A stretch of DNA of 42,969 nucleotides from Caulobacter sp. (GCA_028291265.1 JAQGIK010000097.1:1-42969), one strand, 5' to 3'. Numbered from the stretch's first letter, positions 1 through 7,894 are shown. The notes: generated from the letters alone by a model not told the origin. A program made the numbers and translations.

Positions 1-566
1 CCGTGGCCGGCCAGGCCGCGGCGGGCTCGGGCCTGGGGCCCAAGGGGCCGGGCTACGTGCTGGGCATCGTCAAGGCCTACACCACCCGGGTCGGCGAGGG
101 GCCGTTCGCCTGCGAGCTCAACGACGCCGTCGGCCAGCACCTGGCCACGGTCGGGCGCGAGGTCGGCACCAACACCGGCCGGGGCCGGCGCTGCGGCTGG
201 TTCGATAGCGTGCTGGTGCGCCAGAGCGTGGCCATCAACGGCATCAACGGCATCGCCCTGACCAAGCTCGACGTGCTCGACGGGCTGGAGACCCTGAAGG
301 TCTGCGTCGGCTACCGGCTGCACGGCCAGGAGATCGACTACCTGCCGGCCGGCCTGCGCGACCAGGCGGCGGTACAGCCGATCTACGAGGAACTGCCCGG
401 CTGGAGCGAAAGCACGGCCGGGGCGCGCAGCTTCAAGGACCTGCCGGCCAATGCGGTCAAGTACGTCGGCCGCATCCAGGAACTGATCGGCGCGCCCGTG
501 GCCCTGCTGTCGACGAGCCCCGAGCGGGATGACACCATCCTGCTGCGGGACCCGTTCCAGGATTAA
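1..566 (+). CDS. purA: Adenylosuccinate synthetase, C-terminal part (cut by window edge)
   Basis: Catalyses the GTP-dependent joining of IMP and aspartate to adenylosuccinate, the first committed step from IMP to AMP, in the cytosol. The visible 187 residues match the C-terminal part of PurA, a family of about 430 residues. Recognisable blocks are [12 protein letters not shown], the [11 protein letters not shown] block, [23 protein letters not shown] and the terminal ILLRDPFQD. The reading frame is open to the left edge, so the true start lies outside the window; the GTG at position 3 is an internal valine codon. The gene ends tail-to-tail with the minus-strand membrane protein gene, the two stop codons overlapping. 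Identification is secure. Confidence 0.97.
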   Translation, partial: VAGQAAAGSGLGPKGPGYVLGIVKAYTTRVGEGPFACELNDAVGQHLATVGREVGTNTGRGRRCGWFDSVLVRQSVAINGINGIALTKLDVLDGLETLKVCVGYRLHGQEIDYLPAGLRDQAAVQPIYEELPGWSESTAGARSFKDLPANAVKYVGRIQELIGAPVALLSTSPERDDTILLRDPFQD

Positions 567-910
567 CCGCGCGCGAAAAGCAGCTTGCCGATCGCGCCGC
601 CGACCAGGCCGGCGATGGCGGAGCCGAGCGTGCCCATCCAGAGGATGTCGACGGTGACGTCCTTGAGCAGGTAGCTGACCAGGATGCCGAGGAAGGCGCA
701 GACGCCGCCGGCGATCAGGCCGCCGAGGAGGCTGTCGCCCCAGGTCCCCTTGGCGGCGCGGGCGTAGAGCACCCCCGCGACCAGCGAGATCAGCATGCCG
801 CCGACCGCGAACAGACCCGCGATGGCGGGGACGAAGTGGCCGGCGATCACCATCGCCAGCTGCAGCACCGTCCCGATCAGGATGGCGCGGACAAGCGCAC
901 TGCGGTTCAT
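563..910 (-). CDS. Small integral membrane protein, function unknown
   Basis: A 115-residue, strongly hydrophobic protein with about four predicted membrane segments (near residues 8-28, 32-50, 60-82 and 90-110) and a Gly/Ala-rich pattern in the last helix. I do not recognise a family. It begins 3 bp after the stop of the SRPBCC-domain gene and follows the TetR gene in the same direction, so it is most likely the third gene of a TetR-controlled operon. Its 3' end overlaps the end of purA by 4 bases. Role unknown; a stress- or lipid-related membrane function would be a guess from context only. Confidence 0.75.
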   Translation of the reverse strand: MNRSALVRAILIGTVLQLAMVIAGHFVPAIAGLFAVGGMLISLVAGVLYARAAKGTWGDSLLGGLIAGGVCAFLGILVSYLLKDVTVDILWMGTLGSAIAGLVGGAIGKLLFARG

Positions 911-913
911 GGG

Positions 914-1558
914 TCAGTCCCCCTTTTTCATGGTGTCGACGGCCGCGGCCGTCTTTTCCTTCTGAGCCGTGGCGCCCCAGTTGGCGGAGCCGGTCTCGAA
1001 GCGCTTGCGGAGCTCGGCCAGGGTGTAGGCGTCGCCCCATTCGAAGTGTGTGTAGACGCTGTCGAAGTCAGCGCCCTGGCCGTAGCCGACGTTGGTCAGG
1101 GTGACCCTCGTCTGGCCCTCGCCCGCCGGGTCGAGTTCGAGGATGGTCGCCGTCTGGCCGAAGGCGTCGGTCGAGAAGAAGCCCTTCGGCGCCTGGATGT
1201 TGCGGATGGCCAGCATGCGGCCGGGCACATAGGCCTCGATGCGGTTGACGATGTTGGAGGCGTCGCCCCTGGCCTTGCCGGGCGAATAATTGGTCTCGAC
1301 GGTTCCACCGATGCGGAAGTCGATAAAGGCAGTCGGCGAGGCCCAGGTCTTCCAGCCGGCCTCGGTGCTCAATGCCTCCCAGACCTTGTCGGGGCTGGCT
1401 GGAACCAGGATCGACAGCTGCAGCGCCCTTGCACCGCTGGCCTCCACGAAGCTCGTGTTCTCGACACCCTTGAAGTCGCTCCACCTGGGCGGCTCGGCGC
1501 TGACAACGGCCGTGCTCAGCAGGAGGGCGGCGGTCAGGCCGGCAAGCAGGGTCTTCAT
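914..1558 (-). CDS. Exported SRPBCC (START-like/AHSA1) domain protein
   Basis: A 214-residue protein with an N-terminal signal peptide (about residues 1-21, MKTLLAGLTAALLLSTAVVSA), so it is probably periplasmic. The rest resembles the SRPBCC/AHSA1 hydrophobic-ligand-binding fold: an ILVPASPDKVWEAL first strand and helix, WASP and IGGTVETNY in the middle, and a closing helix near residues 165-190. Its start codon overlaps the stop of the upstream TetR gene (ATGA), which indicates translational coupling. The family binds or sequesters small hydrophobic molecules; the ligand here is unknown. An exported member beside its own TetR regulator suggests the regulator senses the same class of compound, which is inference. 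Confidence 0.8.
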   Translation of the reverse strand: MKTLLAGLTAALLLSTAVVSAEPPRWSDFKGVENTSFVEASGARALQLSILVPASPDKVWEALSTEAGWKTWASPTAFIDFRIGGTVETNYSPGKARGDASNIVNRIEAYVPGRMLAIRNIQAPKGFFSTDAFGQTATILELDPAGEGQTRVTLTNVGYGQGADFDSVYTHFEWGDAYTLAELRKRFETGSANWGATAQKEKTAAAVDTMKKGD

Positions 1559-2196
1559 GTTCCGGTCTCCCGTTGTTGGCCATTACTTTCTAGGTCGGCG
1601 ACGGCGGCGACGGCCAGCCGGTCGAAATAGTCGCGCAGCGAGGCGATGGAGGCGTCGAAGGCCTCCAGGGTGCGGTGGGTGCGCGACTGCATCACCCCGC
1701 CCTCCATGGTGGTCAGAACGAAGACGGCCAGGCGTTTGGTGTCGATCCTCGGCGGCAGGCGGTCCCTGGCCTGGTCGAGGCAGCCCTTCACGTGGCGGGC
1801 CCAGCCGTCGAAGTTGACCGACAGCATCTCGCGGACCGGCGGGTCGGGCTCGTGCAGTTCCAGGGCGATGGAGCCGATCGGGCAGCCGTACAGGCAGTCG
1901 GTGTCGGCCAGCATGCGGCGGTAGGCGGCCAGCAGGGCGAAGACCCGGTCGATGGGGTCCTCGACGCCTTCCCAGGCCGGGGCCAGCAGCATCGGGTAGA
2001 TGCCGTCGCGGTACATCTCCAGGACGGCGAGCAGCACGTCCTGCTTGGTCGGGAAGAAGTGGTAGAGGCTGCCGCTGTTGGCCCCGGCCTCCTTGAGGAT
2101 GTCGGCCACCGAGGTGGTGTTGAAACCCTTCTCGGAGAACAGCTTCATCGCCGCGAAGAGAATGCGCTCGCGCGTGGGTTCGGCGCCGCCGACCAT
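1555..2196 (-). CDS. TetR/AcrR-family transcriptional repressor
   Basis: A 213-residue regulator. The N-terminal domain (about residues 8-55) has the typical TetR helix-turn-helix: TRERILFAAMKLFSEKGF, then TTSVADILKEAGANSGSLYHFF and a following PTKQDVL. The C-terminal ligand-binding domain is not assignable to a substrate, but has the CPIGSIALEL block seen in TetR proteins of the TetR_C_6-like group. The gene heads an operon with the exported SRPBCC protein (4-bp overlap) and a membrane protein. A 12-bp inverted repeat lies 17 bp upstream of its start, suitable as an autoregulatory operator. TetR assignment is firm; inducer and targets are unknown. Confidence 0.92.
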   Translation of the reverse strand: MVGGAEPTRERILFAAMKLFSEKGFNTTSVADILKEAGANSGSLYHFFPTKQDVLLAVLEMYRDGIYPMLLAPAWEGVEDPIDRVFALLAAYRRMLADTDCLYGCPIGSIALELHEPDPPVREMLSVNFDGWARHVKGCLDQARDRLPPRIDTKRLAVFVLTTMEGGVMQSRTHRTLEAFDASIASLRDYFDRLAVAAVADLESNGQQRETGT

Positions 2197-2212
2197 GGCC
2201 TCAACCCCTTAG

Positions 2213-2224
2213 TTGAACAGTCAA
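2213..2224. promoter_or_regulatory. Candidate TetR operator (perfect 12-bp palindrome)
   Basis: TTGAACAGTCAA reads as TTGA-N4-TCAA and lies 17 bp upstream of the TetR start codon, inside an AT-richer pocket. Position and symmetry fit an autoregulatory operator for the adjacent TetR gene. This is inferred from position only; the half-sites are short. Confidence 0.4.
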
Positions 2225-2270
2225 TCAAGAGATCAGCACGGAGAACGGCGGTTGGCAAGCGCGCATGCAA

Positions 2271-2298
2271 AGGCCCCCGCCGGTGAGGGCGGGGGCCT
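2271..2298 (-). terminator. Hairpin terminator after the proline-rich protein gene
   Basis: A perfect 11-bp stem (AGGCCCCCGCC with GGCGGGGGCCT) with a 6-nt loop. Read on the minus strand it follows the stop codon at 2324 by about 25 bases and is followed by TTTGC, so it most likely ends the proline-rich protein transcript. On the plus strand no gene leads into it. Confidence 0.7.
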
Positions 2299-2323
2299 GG
2301 CGTTTCCTGAAGTGGGCGAAGGA

Positions 2324-2953
2324 CTAGTTCTTCTTGTCCTTCTTGCCCTTGGTGTCGATCTGGGCGAGCAGTTCGGCCTTGGTCTGGGCGCTGACCACGG
2401 CGCCGCCGGTCTCGCTGAGCACCGACTGGGCGATGGTCACGCTCTTGCCGTCGACCTTGAGGGTGACCTGGCCGGCGGCGGAGCCCGTGCCGACCTTGTC
2501 GATGGTGCCGATGACGTTGCCTTGCGCATCCTTCACCGAGGCGCCGTTGACCAGGGTCGTGCCGCCGGTGGCGGGGCTGGCCGGGGTGGCGCGGGTTGCG
2601 GGCGAGACCCCCGGGTTGGCGGGCGTCGCGGGGATCGCAGGGGTGGTCGACGCGACGGGCGGGGTGACCCGCGGGGTCGCGGGGCCGGCCGGAGCCGAAG
2701 GATCGACGGCAGGCGGCGCGCTGGCCGGCGGGGCGACGGTATCACCCTGGGTCGGGGGCACCTCGGCCGGGTCGATCACCGGCGGTTGCTGGCCCTTGGG
2801 CACGGAGCCGGGCTTGACCCCTTCGCCGGGCGGCGGGGCCGAGGTCGGCGGGGTGGCGGCCGGCGGCGTCACGGCCGGGGTCTGGGCGAAGGCGGCGCTG
2901 GACAGCGCCAGGACGGCGGCCGTCGACAACAGCAGGGCGGGCAAGGTTTTCAT
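2324..2953 (-). CDS. Secreted proline/alanine-rich protein with C-terminal PRC-barrel-like domain
   Basis: A 209-residue protein with a clear signal peptide (residues 1-23, MKTLPALLLSTAAVLALSSAAFA). A long low-complexity Pro/Ala/Thr linker follows, about residues 24-130, with TPP, APP and ATP-type repeats. A compact C-terminal domain (about 135-200) contains VKDAQGNVIGTIDKV and VTLKVDGKSVTI, resembling a PRC-barrel fold. It ends in a lysine-rich tail. The ATG at 2953 is preferred over upstream in-frame starts because a GGAG ribosome site precedes it by 9 bases and it begins the signal peptide exactly. The linker suggests a periplasmic or wall-spanning tether. Specific function unknown. Confidence 0.8.
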   Translation of the reverse strand: MKTLPALLLSTAAVLALSSAAFAQTPAVTPPAATPPTSAPPPGEGVKPGSVPKGQQPPVIDPAEVPPTQGDTVAPPASAPPAVDPSAPAGPATPRVTPPVASTTPAIPATPANPGVSPATRATPASPATGGTTLVNGASVKDAQGNVIGTIDKVGTGSAAGQVTLKVDGKSVTIAQSVLSETGGAVVSAQTKAELLAQIDTKGKKDKKN

Positions 2954-3093
2954 GCGGGCGAACTCCATTGAGCGGCCCCCCATCAGGCTCAACAACCGGC
3001 CAGCCGCCGGATCGTTCCGGAAAAATTGCCCTTGGCCGCGCGCCCCGGCCACCTTCCCGGCTCCCTTCAATCTCTGTAGAGACGGTTTTGCGC

Positions 3094-4179
3094 ATGAGAC
3101 TCTACGCCCCCGACATGGACGAATTCCTTGGCTGGATGGACAGCCAGGCCATCCGCTATGTGGTGCTGCGCAACGCCCCGGCCTTCGTGCAGGGCTGGCC
3201 CGCGCGCGGCGGCAAGGACGACGTCGATCTCCTGATCGACGACGAGGCGCTCGACCGCATCGCCGCCCGGTACGGCTGCTACAAGAAGATGCAGGGGGTC
3301 AAATGCGACCTCTACGACCGCTCCGGATCGCCGACCGGGGCCTACCAGGGCCTGCCCTACTATCCGCCGAAGCTGGCCGACCGGCTGCTGGGCGAGCGCG
3401 AGCGGCACGAGGGCGGGTTCTGGGTCCCCAAACCCCTGCCCTACCTGCTCGGGCTGATCTTCCACATCGCCTATCACAAGGCCGAACGCTCGAAGATCGA
3501 CCGGCTCGATCCGGCCGCCTCGGAGGGCAGCAAGTACGTTCCCGAGCTGCGGGACCTGATGGCCCGGACCGGCGAAGACTTCCCGCTGACCCTGACCGCC
3601 TTCCATGAGCGGCTCAAGGCAGAGGGGATGGCCGTGCCCTACCGCCAGTTGGCGGCCATCCTGGTCAACGACTTCCAGCGGCATGTGAAGAGCCGCTTCC
3701 TGGCCGAGGTCGGCAACGAGCCGGCCGGAGAGATGAACCTGTTCGTCATCCGCCGCATCGCTTCGGCCCGGGGCCAGGCGCAGATGCTGCTCGAGGCGCT
3801 GGGCCGGGACTACGAGATCCTGGTCGACAAGGAGATTCCCTGGCTGACCCGGCTGCAGACCAATTCGAAGATCCGCGGCGGCAAGTGGAAGCGCGGCGGG
3901 CCGCCGGTGCACGCGGTCGTCGTCTTCGACCGCCACCCCCTTCCGGCCACCGGCGACGAGGCGACGCCGCATCCTTTCGTGTTCAACGGGAGACAGTTCC
4001 TGAAGAAGGGTCTCCGCGACGAATTTTCGCAGATCACCGGTCTGCACACGAAGCATAATCCCCTGCATTCGACCGACAATGAGGCCGAGGCTTTGGGGCA
4101 TCTGAACCTGTACTTCAGCCCCGACGAGCGTGAGTCCCTGTACCGGCGACTGGAAGCCATACGCGCGGAGATGACGTGA
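3094..4179 (+). CDS. Putative nucleotidyltransferase with NDP-kinase-like C-terminus
   Basis: A 361-residue cytosolic protein of unknown function. Residues 20-60 look like a nucleotidyltransferase-fold core: strand YVVLRNAP, then GGKDDVDLLIDD, with candidate metal ligands D43 and D45 after a GG pair. A mostly helical middle (about 60-240) follows. The C-terminus (about 270-361) resembles the end of nucleoside-diphosphate kinases: LRDEF, then NPLHSTDNE, which parallels the NDPK active-site signature N-x-x-H-G-S-D with H325 as candidate phospho-histidine, then a closing helix pair. The ATG at 3094 begins the recognisable fold; in-frame codons upstream are low-complexity read-through. It overlaps the next gene, a kinase, by 4 bases (GTGA). 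Domain calls are by motif and need structural confirmation. Confidence 0.6.
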   Translation: MRLYAPDMDEFLGWMDSQAIRYVVLRNAPAFVQGWPARGGKDDVDLLIDDEALDRIAARYGCYKKMQGVKCDLYDRSGSPTGAYQGLPYYPPKLADRLLGERERHEGGFWVPKPLPYLLGLIFHIAYHKAERSKIDRLDPAASEGSKYVPELRDLMARTGEDFPLTLTAFHERLKAEGMAVPYRQLAAILVNDFQRHVKSRFLAEVGNEPAGEMNLFVIRRIASARGQAQMLLEALGRDYEILVDKEIPWLTRLQTNSKIRGGKWKRGGPPVHAVVVFDRHPLPATGDEATPHPFVFNGRQFLKKGLRDEFSQITGLHTKHNPLHSTDNEAEALGHLNLYFSPDERESLYRRLEAIRAEMT

Positions 4180-4976
4180 GAAAAATCAAGCGCTGGTGGC
4201 GGTCCCGCAAGGCGGAGGCGGCCCTGAAGGACCGGCGCGAAGCGGTGCAGGCGATGGTGGCGGGCGTCATCGGATCGCCCGTGCGGCTGAAGGAACGGGG
4301 CAACCTCGGCCACGACAGCAACTACGATGTTTTCGTTGGGACCAGGCAGGTGGCCGTGCTGCGCCTGGTCAATCCGTTCAAGCAGCGGCCGAACCCGCCG
4401 CCGGGGATGCCATTCCAGATCGAGGACGCCGCGCGGCGCCTCGACCACGAGTACGTCGCCCTGGCCCGGGCCGCCAGCATCGGCCTGGCGCCGGCCCCGC
4501 TCTGGCGGGCCGAGGACGCCATCCTCTGTTCCTACCTGCCCTATGAGACCCTGACCTCGGTGGCCCTGAAGGCGCCCGACCGGGTCTGGGAATGCCTGTC
4601 GCAGGCCAGCGCCGCGCTCGACCGGCTGCACCGCGAGGTCGGCATGGCCCATATGGACGCCTCGCTGAGCAATGTGCTGGCCGACGCGGGGCGCAAGGCC
4701 TTCGCCCTGGTCGATTTCGAGTACACGCCGGTCCCCGGCGTCGGGTTCGCCGAGCAGAAGATCTACGACCACCTGCGGCTGCTGCAGGCGACCGGCAAGT
4801 TCATCCCGGGCCCGCTGAAGGGCGAGCACGCGGCCTGGTTCGCGCAGTTCGGCGCCTACGTGGATGACGAGATGCGGGCCGCGCCGCTGGAGCGGATCCT
4901 GCCGGCGCTGAACCATGTGCTGGGCGTCGAGGCGTATCGCGAGGCGGCGCGGCGGATTTTGCCGCAGCTGGACTGA
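4176..4976 (+). CDS. Aminoglycoside-phosphotransferase/lipopolysaccharide-kinase-like kinase
   Basis: A 266-residue protein starting at GTG, translationally coupled to the preceding NTase/NDPK-like gene by a 4-base overlap. It carries the small-molecule kinase signature HMDASLSN (H159, D161 catalytic base, N166 metal ligand) and LVDFEY (D180, E182), as in APH, choline-kinase and LPS-kinase folds. The N-terminal lobe has a glycine-containing loop, RGNLGHDSNYDVFVG. The usual ATP-binding lysine appears to be arginine (R63 in VLRLV), which is unusual. The basic, tryptophan-containing N-terminus (RKIKRWWRSRK) could associate with membrane. A sugar, lipid or polysaccharide precursor is a plausible substrate; the true one is unknown. 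Confidence 0.7.
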   Translation: MRKIKRWWRSRKAEAALKDRREAVQAMVAGVIGSPVRLKERGNLGHDSNYDVFVGTRQVAVLRLVNPFKQRPNPPPGMPFQIEDAARRLDHEYVALARAASIGLAPAPLWRAEDAILCSYLPYETLTSVALKAPDRVWECLSQASAALDRLHREVGMAHMDASLSNVLADAGRKAFALVDFEYTPVPGVGFAEQKIYDHLRLLQATGKFIPGPLKGEHAAWFAQFGAYVDDEMRAAPLERILPALNHVLGVEAYREAARRILPQLD

Positions 4977-5006
4977 GTTCCGCCGCCGACCACCCCTCCG
5001 CCGTCG

Positions 5007-5039
5007 TTGACAACATTTCGATGATTAGCTAAACGTCGA
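5007..5039 (+). promoter_or_regulatory. Promoter and overlapping dyad operator of the ArsR-type gene
   Basis: A -35 like TTGACAA (5007-5013) is followed after 14 bp by GCTAAACG (5028-5035), close to the Caulobacter housekeeping promoter pattern TTGAC-N10-14-GCTAnA. Overlapping it is a 22-bp dyad at 5018-5039: TCGA at both ends, a central palindrome TTAGCTAA, and 18 of 22 positions symmetric. A repressor bound here would block the promoter. The start codon at 5043 falls where transcription should begin and no Shine-Dalgarno is present, so the mRNA is probably leaderless. Confidence 0.6.
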
Positions 5040-5042
5040 TTT

Positions 5043-5342
5043 ATGAGCAGCGTGTTCAAGGCCCTTTCCGATCCGACCCGCCGGCGCGTGCTGCAGTTGC
5101 TGCGCGCCGGGCCGATGACGGCCGGCGACCTGGCCGACCATTTCGCGGTGTCGAAGCCGACCATGTCGGCCCATTTCGCCGTGCTGCGCGAAGCCGACCT
5201 CGTCCATGCCGAGAAAGCCGGCAAGCTGATCCTCTACCACCTGAAACTGTCGGTGCTGGAAGAAGCGCTGATGGGGTTCGCCAACACCTTCGGCCTCGGC
5301 GCCAACGCGCCGGCGGCCGACGATCCGGAGACCGCCCAATGA
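5043..5342 (+). CDS. ArsR-family (SdpR-like) autorepressor
   Basis: A 99-residue winged-helix protein. It shows the ArsR/SdpR pattern: VFKALSDPTRRRVLQLLRAGPMTAGDLA (helices 1-3), then FAVSKPTMSAHFAVLREADLV (recognition helix and turn), and a wing KAGKLILYHL. No metal-binding CXC motif is present, so it is not an obvious metal sensor and fits the SdpR autorepressor group better. It overlaps the following membrane-protein gene by 4 bases, the same two-gene logic as sdpR-sdpI in Bacillus. The dyad covering its promoter suggests direct autorepression, relieved by the membrane partner or a ligand; that is inference. Confidence 0.88.
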   Translation: MSSVFKALSDPTRRRVLQLLRAGPMTAGDLADHFAVSKPTMSAHFAVLREADLVHAEKAGKLILYHLKLSVLEEALMGFANTFGLGANAPAADDPETAQ

Positions 5343-5710
5343 CCAAATCCCTCAAGCCCGGCCTGATCATGGCCGCCGTCCAGATCGGCTCGGCCCTGGC
5401 CCTGGTCGGCGCCGCGCGTCTCGGCTGGATCAGCTATGACATGTCCCTGCGGATCACCATGGCCGTCATCGGCCTGGTGCTGGTCTATCAGGCCAACGCC
5501 ATTCCCAAGGACGTCGCCGGCCGCTCGGCCAACTACCAGGCGGTCAAGCGGGTGGCCGGATGGGCGCTGGTGCTTGGCGGGCTCGGCTATGTCGCCGCCT
5601 GGCTGTTCGCGCCGCTGGAGATCGCCGCCTTCGTCTCGATGGCGGCGGTGATCGCGGCCGTCATCTACATCTACGGCTATCGCCGCTGGCGGCGCAGCCA
5701 TTCTAACTAA
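5339..5710 (+). CDS. Small membrane protein, possible SdpI-like partner of the ArsR-type repressor
   Basis: A 123-residue protein with about four membrane segments (roughly 9-28, 35-53, 73-90 and 94-115) and a basic C-terminal tail (YGYRRWRRSHSN). Between the second and third segments is KDVAGRSANYQAVKRVAGWALVLGG, which faintly recalls the conserved loop of SdpI/YhfL-type proteins. It starts within the end of the ArsR-type gene (ATGA overlap), so the two are co-translated. In the Bacillus system SdpI ties the SdpR repressor to the membrane; whether that happens here is untested. Function otherwise unknown. Confidence 0.65.
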   Translation: MTKSLKPGLIMAAVQIGSALALVGAARLGWISYDMSLRITMAVIGLVLVYQANAIPKDVAGRSANYQAVKRVAGWALVLGGLGYVAAWLFAPLEIAAFVSMAAVIAAVIYIYGYRRWRRSHSN

Positions 5711-5721
5711 GAGGGGGCCCG

Positions 5722-7818
5722 CTAGATCATCCCCACCGTGCGCAGCTTGGCCTTGGGGTGAACCTCGCTCTGGCTCATCACCACGGTCTGGCCCCGGAAG
5801 CGTTCGATGATCGAGCGGACATAGGGGCGGACCATCGGGCTGGTCAGCAGCACGGCGGCGTCGCCGGCCAGGGCCGCCCTCTCGAAGGCCTCGCGGACGT
5901 TCTTGATGAAGTCCTGCAGTTTCGACGGGGCCATGGCCAGCTGCTTTTCCTCGCCATTGCCGATCAGGCTGTCGGCGAAGGCCGCTTCCCAGTCGGGCGA
6001 CAGGGTGACGATCGGCAGGGCCCCGTCCTCGCCGCGGTTTGACCAGCAGAGCTGGCGGCCGAGCCGCACGCGGACGGCTTCGGTCAGGGCGGTCAGGCTG
6101 GACGTATGCGGCGCGGCCTCGGCGATGCCCTCAAGGATGGTGCCCAGATCGCGGATCGAGACCCGTTCGCGCAGCAGCGCCTGCAGGACGCGCTGCAGGG
6201 TCGAGGCGGTGATGACGCTGGGGATCAGTTCGTCAGCCAGCTTCTTCTGCTCGGGACCCAGTTCCTTGAGCAGCTTCTGGACCTCGGCGTAGGACAGCAG
6301 GTCGGCCATGTTGTCCTTGAGGATCTCGGTCAGGTGGGTGGTCAGCACCGTGGCCGGATCGACCAGGGTATAGCCCCGGAACGTCGCCTCTTCCTTCAGC
6401 GCATCGTCGATCCAGGTGGCCGGCAGGCCGAAGGCCGGTTCGCGGACATGCTCGCCGGGGATGTCGACCTGGCCGCCGCGCGGATCCATGGCCATCAGGT
6501 TTCCGATGCGCACCTCGCCGGCCCCGGTGTCCATTTCCTTGATGCGGATGGCGTAGCCCTGGGTCGGCAGGCGCATGTTGTCGAGGATGCGGACGGACGG
6601 CATGACGAAGCCGTACTCGCCGGCCAGGGTCTTGCGCAGGGCGCGGATCTGGTCGGTCAGCTTGCGGCCGTCGAGGTCGTTGATCAGGGTCAGCAGGCCG
6701 TAGCCGAGCTCGATCTTGATGTCGTCGATGGCCAGGGAGGCGCCGATCGGCTCCTCTTCCTGTTCGCCGGCGACCGGCAGGCTGGAGATGTCGACCACCG
6801 GCGGCAGCTTGGCGTTCTGGGCCCGGCGCCAGGCCAGATAGCCGGTGGCGACGGCGACGGCGATGAAGGGGATCTTCGGCATCCCCGGCGCCAGGGCCAG
6901 GATGCCGGCGGCGGCCGAGACCATGCCCAGGCCGACCGGGTTCATCGCCAGCTGGGTGACCAGGGCCTTGTCGGCCGCGCCGTCGACGCCGGCCTTCGAG
7001 ACCAGCAGGCCGGCGGCGATGGAGATGATCAGGGCCGGCACCTGGCTGACCAGGCCGTCGCCGATGGTCATGATGGTGTAGCTGTTGAAGGCGTCGCCGA
7101 TCGGGATCTTGTGCTGGATCACCCCGATCAGGATGCCGCCGACGATGTTGATGGCGGTGATGACCAGGGCGGCCACGGCGTCGCCGCGCACGAACTTGCT
7201 GGCCCCGTCCATGGCCCCGAAGAAGGTCGATTCCTGTTCGAGTTCCTTGCGGCGCAGCTTGGCCTGGTCCTGGTCGATCAGGCCCGAGGACAGGTCGGCG
7301 TCGATGGCCATCTGCTTGCCGGGCATGGCGTCGAGGGTGAAGCGGGCGGCGACTTCGGCGATGCGGCCCGAACCCTTGGTGACGACGACGAAGTTCACCA
7401 GGATCAGGATGGCGAAGACGATCACCCCGATGATGAAGTTGCCGCTCATCATCATATGCCCGAAGGCCTGGATGACCTTGCCGGCCCCCTCGGTGCCCTC
7501 GTGGCCGTGGCTGAGGATCAGGCGGGTCGAGGCGAGATTGAGGCCCAGCCGGAACAGGGTGGTGACCAGGAGCACGGTCGGGAAGGCGGTGAACTCCAGC
7601 GGCCGCTTGATCAGCAGCGCCGTCATCAGGATCAGGATGCTGCTGGTCACCGACAGGGTCAGCAGGAAGTCGAGCAGGAAGGGCGGGATCGGCAGGATCA
7701 GCAGCACGATGACGCCGACGATGCCGATGGCCAGGCCCACGTCGCCACGCGCCACCCAGCCCCAGACCTGCCTGGGGGTCAGGGGGTTGGACGCGGAAAT
7801 CGGGTGGGCGTCACTCAT
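5722..7818 (-). CDS. flhA: Flagellar export gate protein FlhA
   Basis: A 698-residue component of the flagellar type III export gate in the inner membrane, coupling proton flow to export and docking chaperone-substrate complexes. The N-terminal half (about residues 25-330) carries the membrane helices. The FHIPEP signature region is visible: RPLEFTAFPTVLLVTTLFRLGLN, then LDAMPGKQMAIDADL and RRKELEQESTFFGAMDGA. The C-terminal half (about 350-698) is the soluble docking domain. Length is typical for the family. In Caulobacter flhA directly follows flbD; here 720 bp with a plus-strand hicB-like gene and an inverted repeat intervene, so flhA needs its own promoter. I could not define one with confidence. 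Confidence 0.97.
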   Translation of the reverse strand: MSDAHPISASNPLTPRQVWGWVARGDVGLAIGIVGVIVLLILPIPPFLLDFLLTLSVTSSILILMTALLIKRPLEFTAFPTVLLVTTLFRLGLNLASTRLILSHGHEGTEGAGKVIQAFGHMMMSGNFIIGVIVFAILILVNFVVVTKGSGRIAEVAARFTLDAMPGKQMAIDADLSSGLIDQDQAKLRRKELEQESTFFGAMDGASKFVRGDAVAALVITAINIVGGILIGVIQHKIPIGDAFNSYTIMTIGDGLVSQVPALIISIAAGLLVSKAGVDGAADKALVTQLAMNPVGLGMVSAAAGILALAPGMPKIPFIAVAVATGYLAWRRAQNAKLPPVVDISSLPVAGEQEEEPIGASLAIDDIKIELGYGLLTLINDLDGRKLTDQIRALRKTLAGEYGFVMPSVRILDNMRLPTQGYAIRIKEMDTGAGEVRIGNLMAMDPRGGQVDIPGEHVREPAFGLPATWIDDALKEEATFRGYTLVDPATVLTTHLTEILKDNMADLLSYAEVQKLLKELGPEQKKLADELIPSVITASTLQRVLQALLRERVSIRDLGTILEGIAEAAPHTSSLTALTEAVRVRLGRQLCWSNRGEDGALPIVTLSPDWEAAFADSLIGNGEEKQLAMAPSKLQDFIKNVREAFERAALAGDAAVLLTSPMVRPYVRSIIERFRGQTVVMSQSEVHPKAKLRTVGMI

Positions 7819-7894
7819 GATCAGGCGACCTTCCCGGCGGCCATCGCGCAGGCGCGCGAACGTTCAGTCGATAGGCTTACGGCCGCCTCGGGGC

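Noticed and set aside
836..1630. Long plus-strand open frame opposite the SRPBCC gene
   Set aside because: It is a mirror frame in high-GC DNA with no domain or ribosome site, and it covers a well-supported minus-strand gene with a signal peptide.
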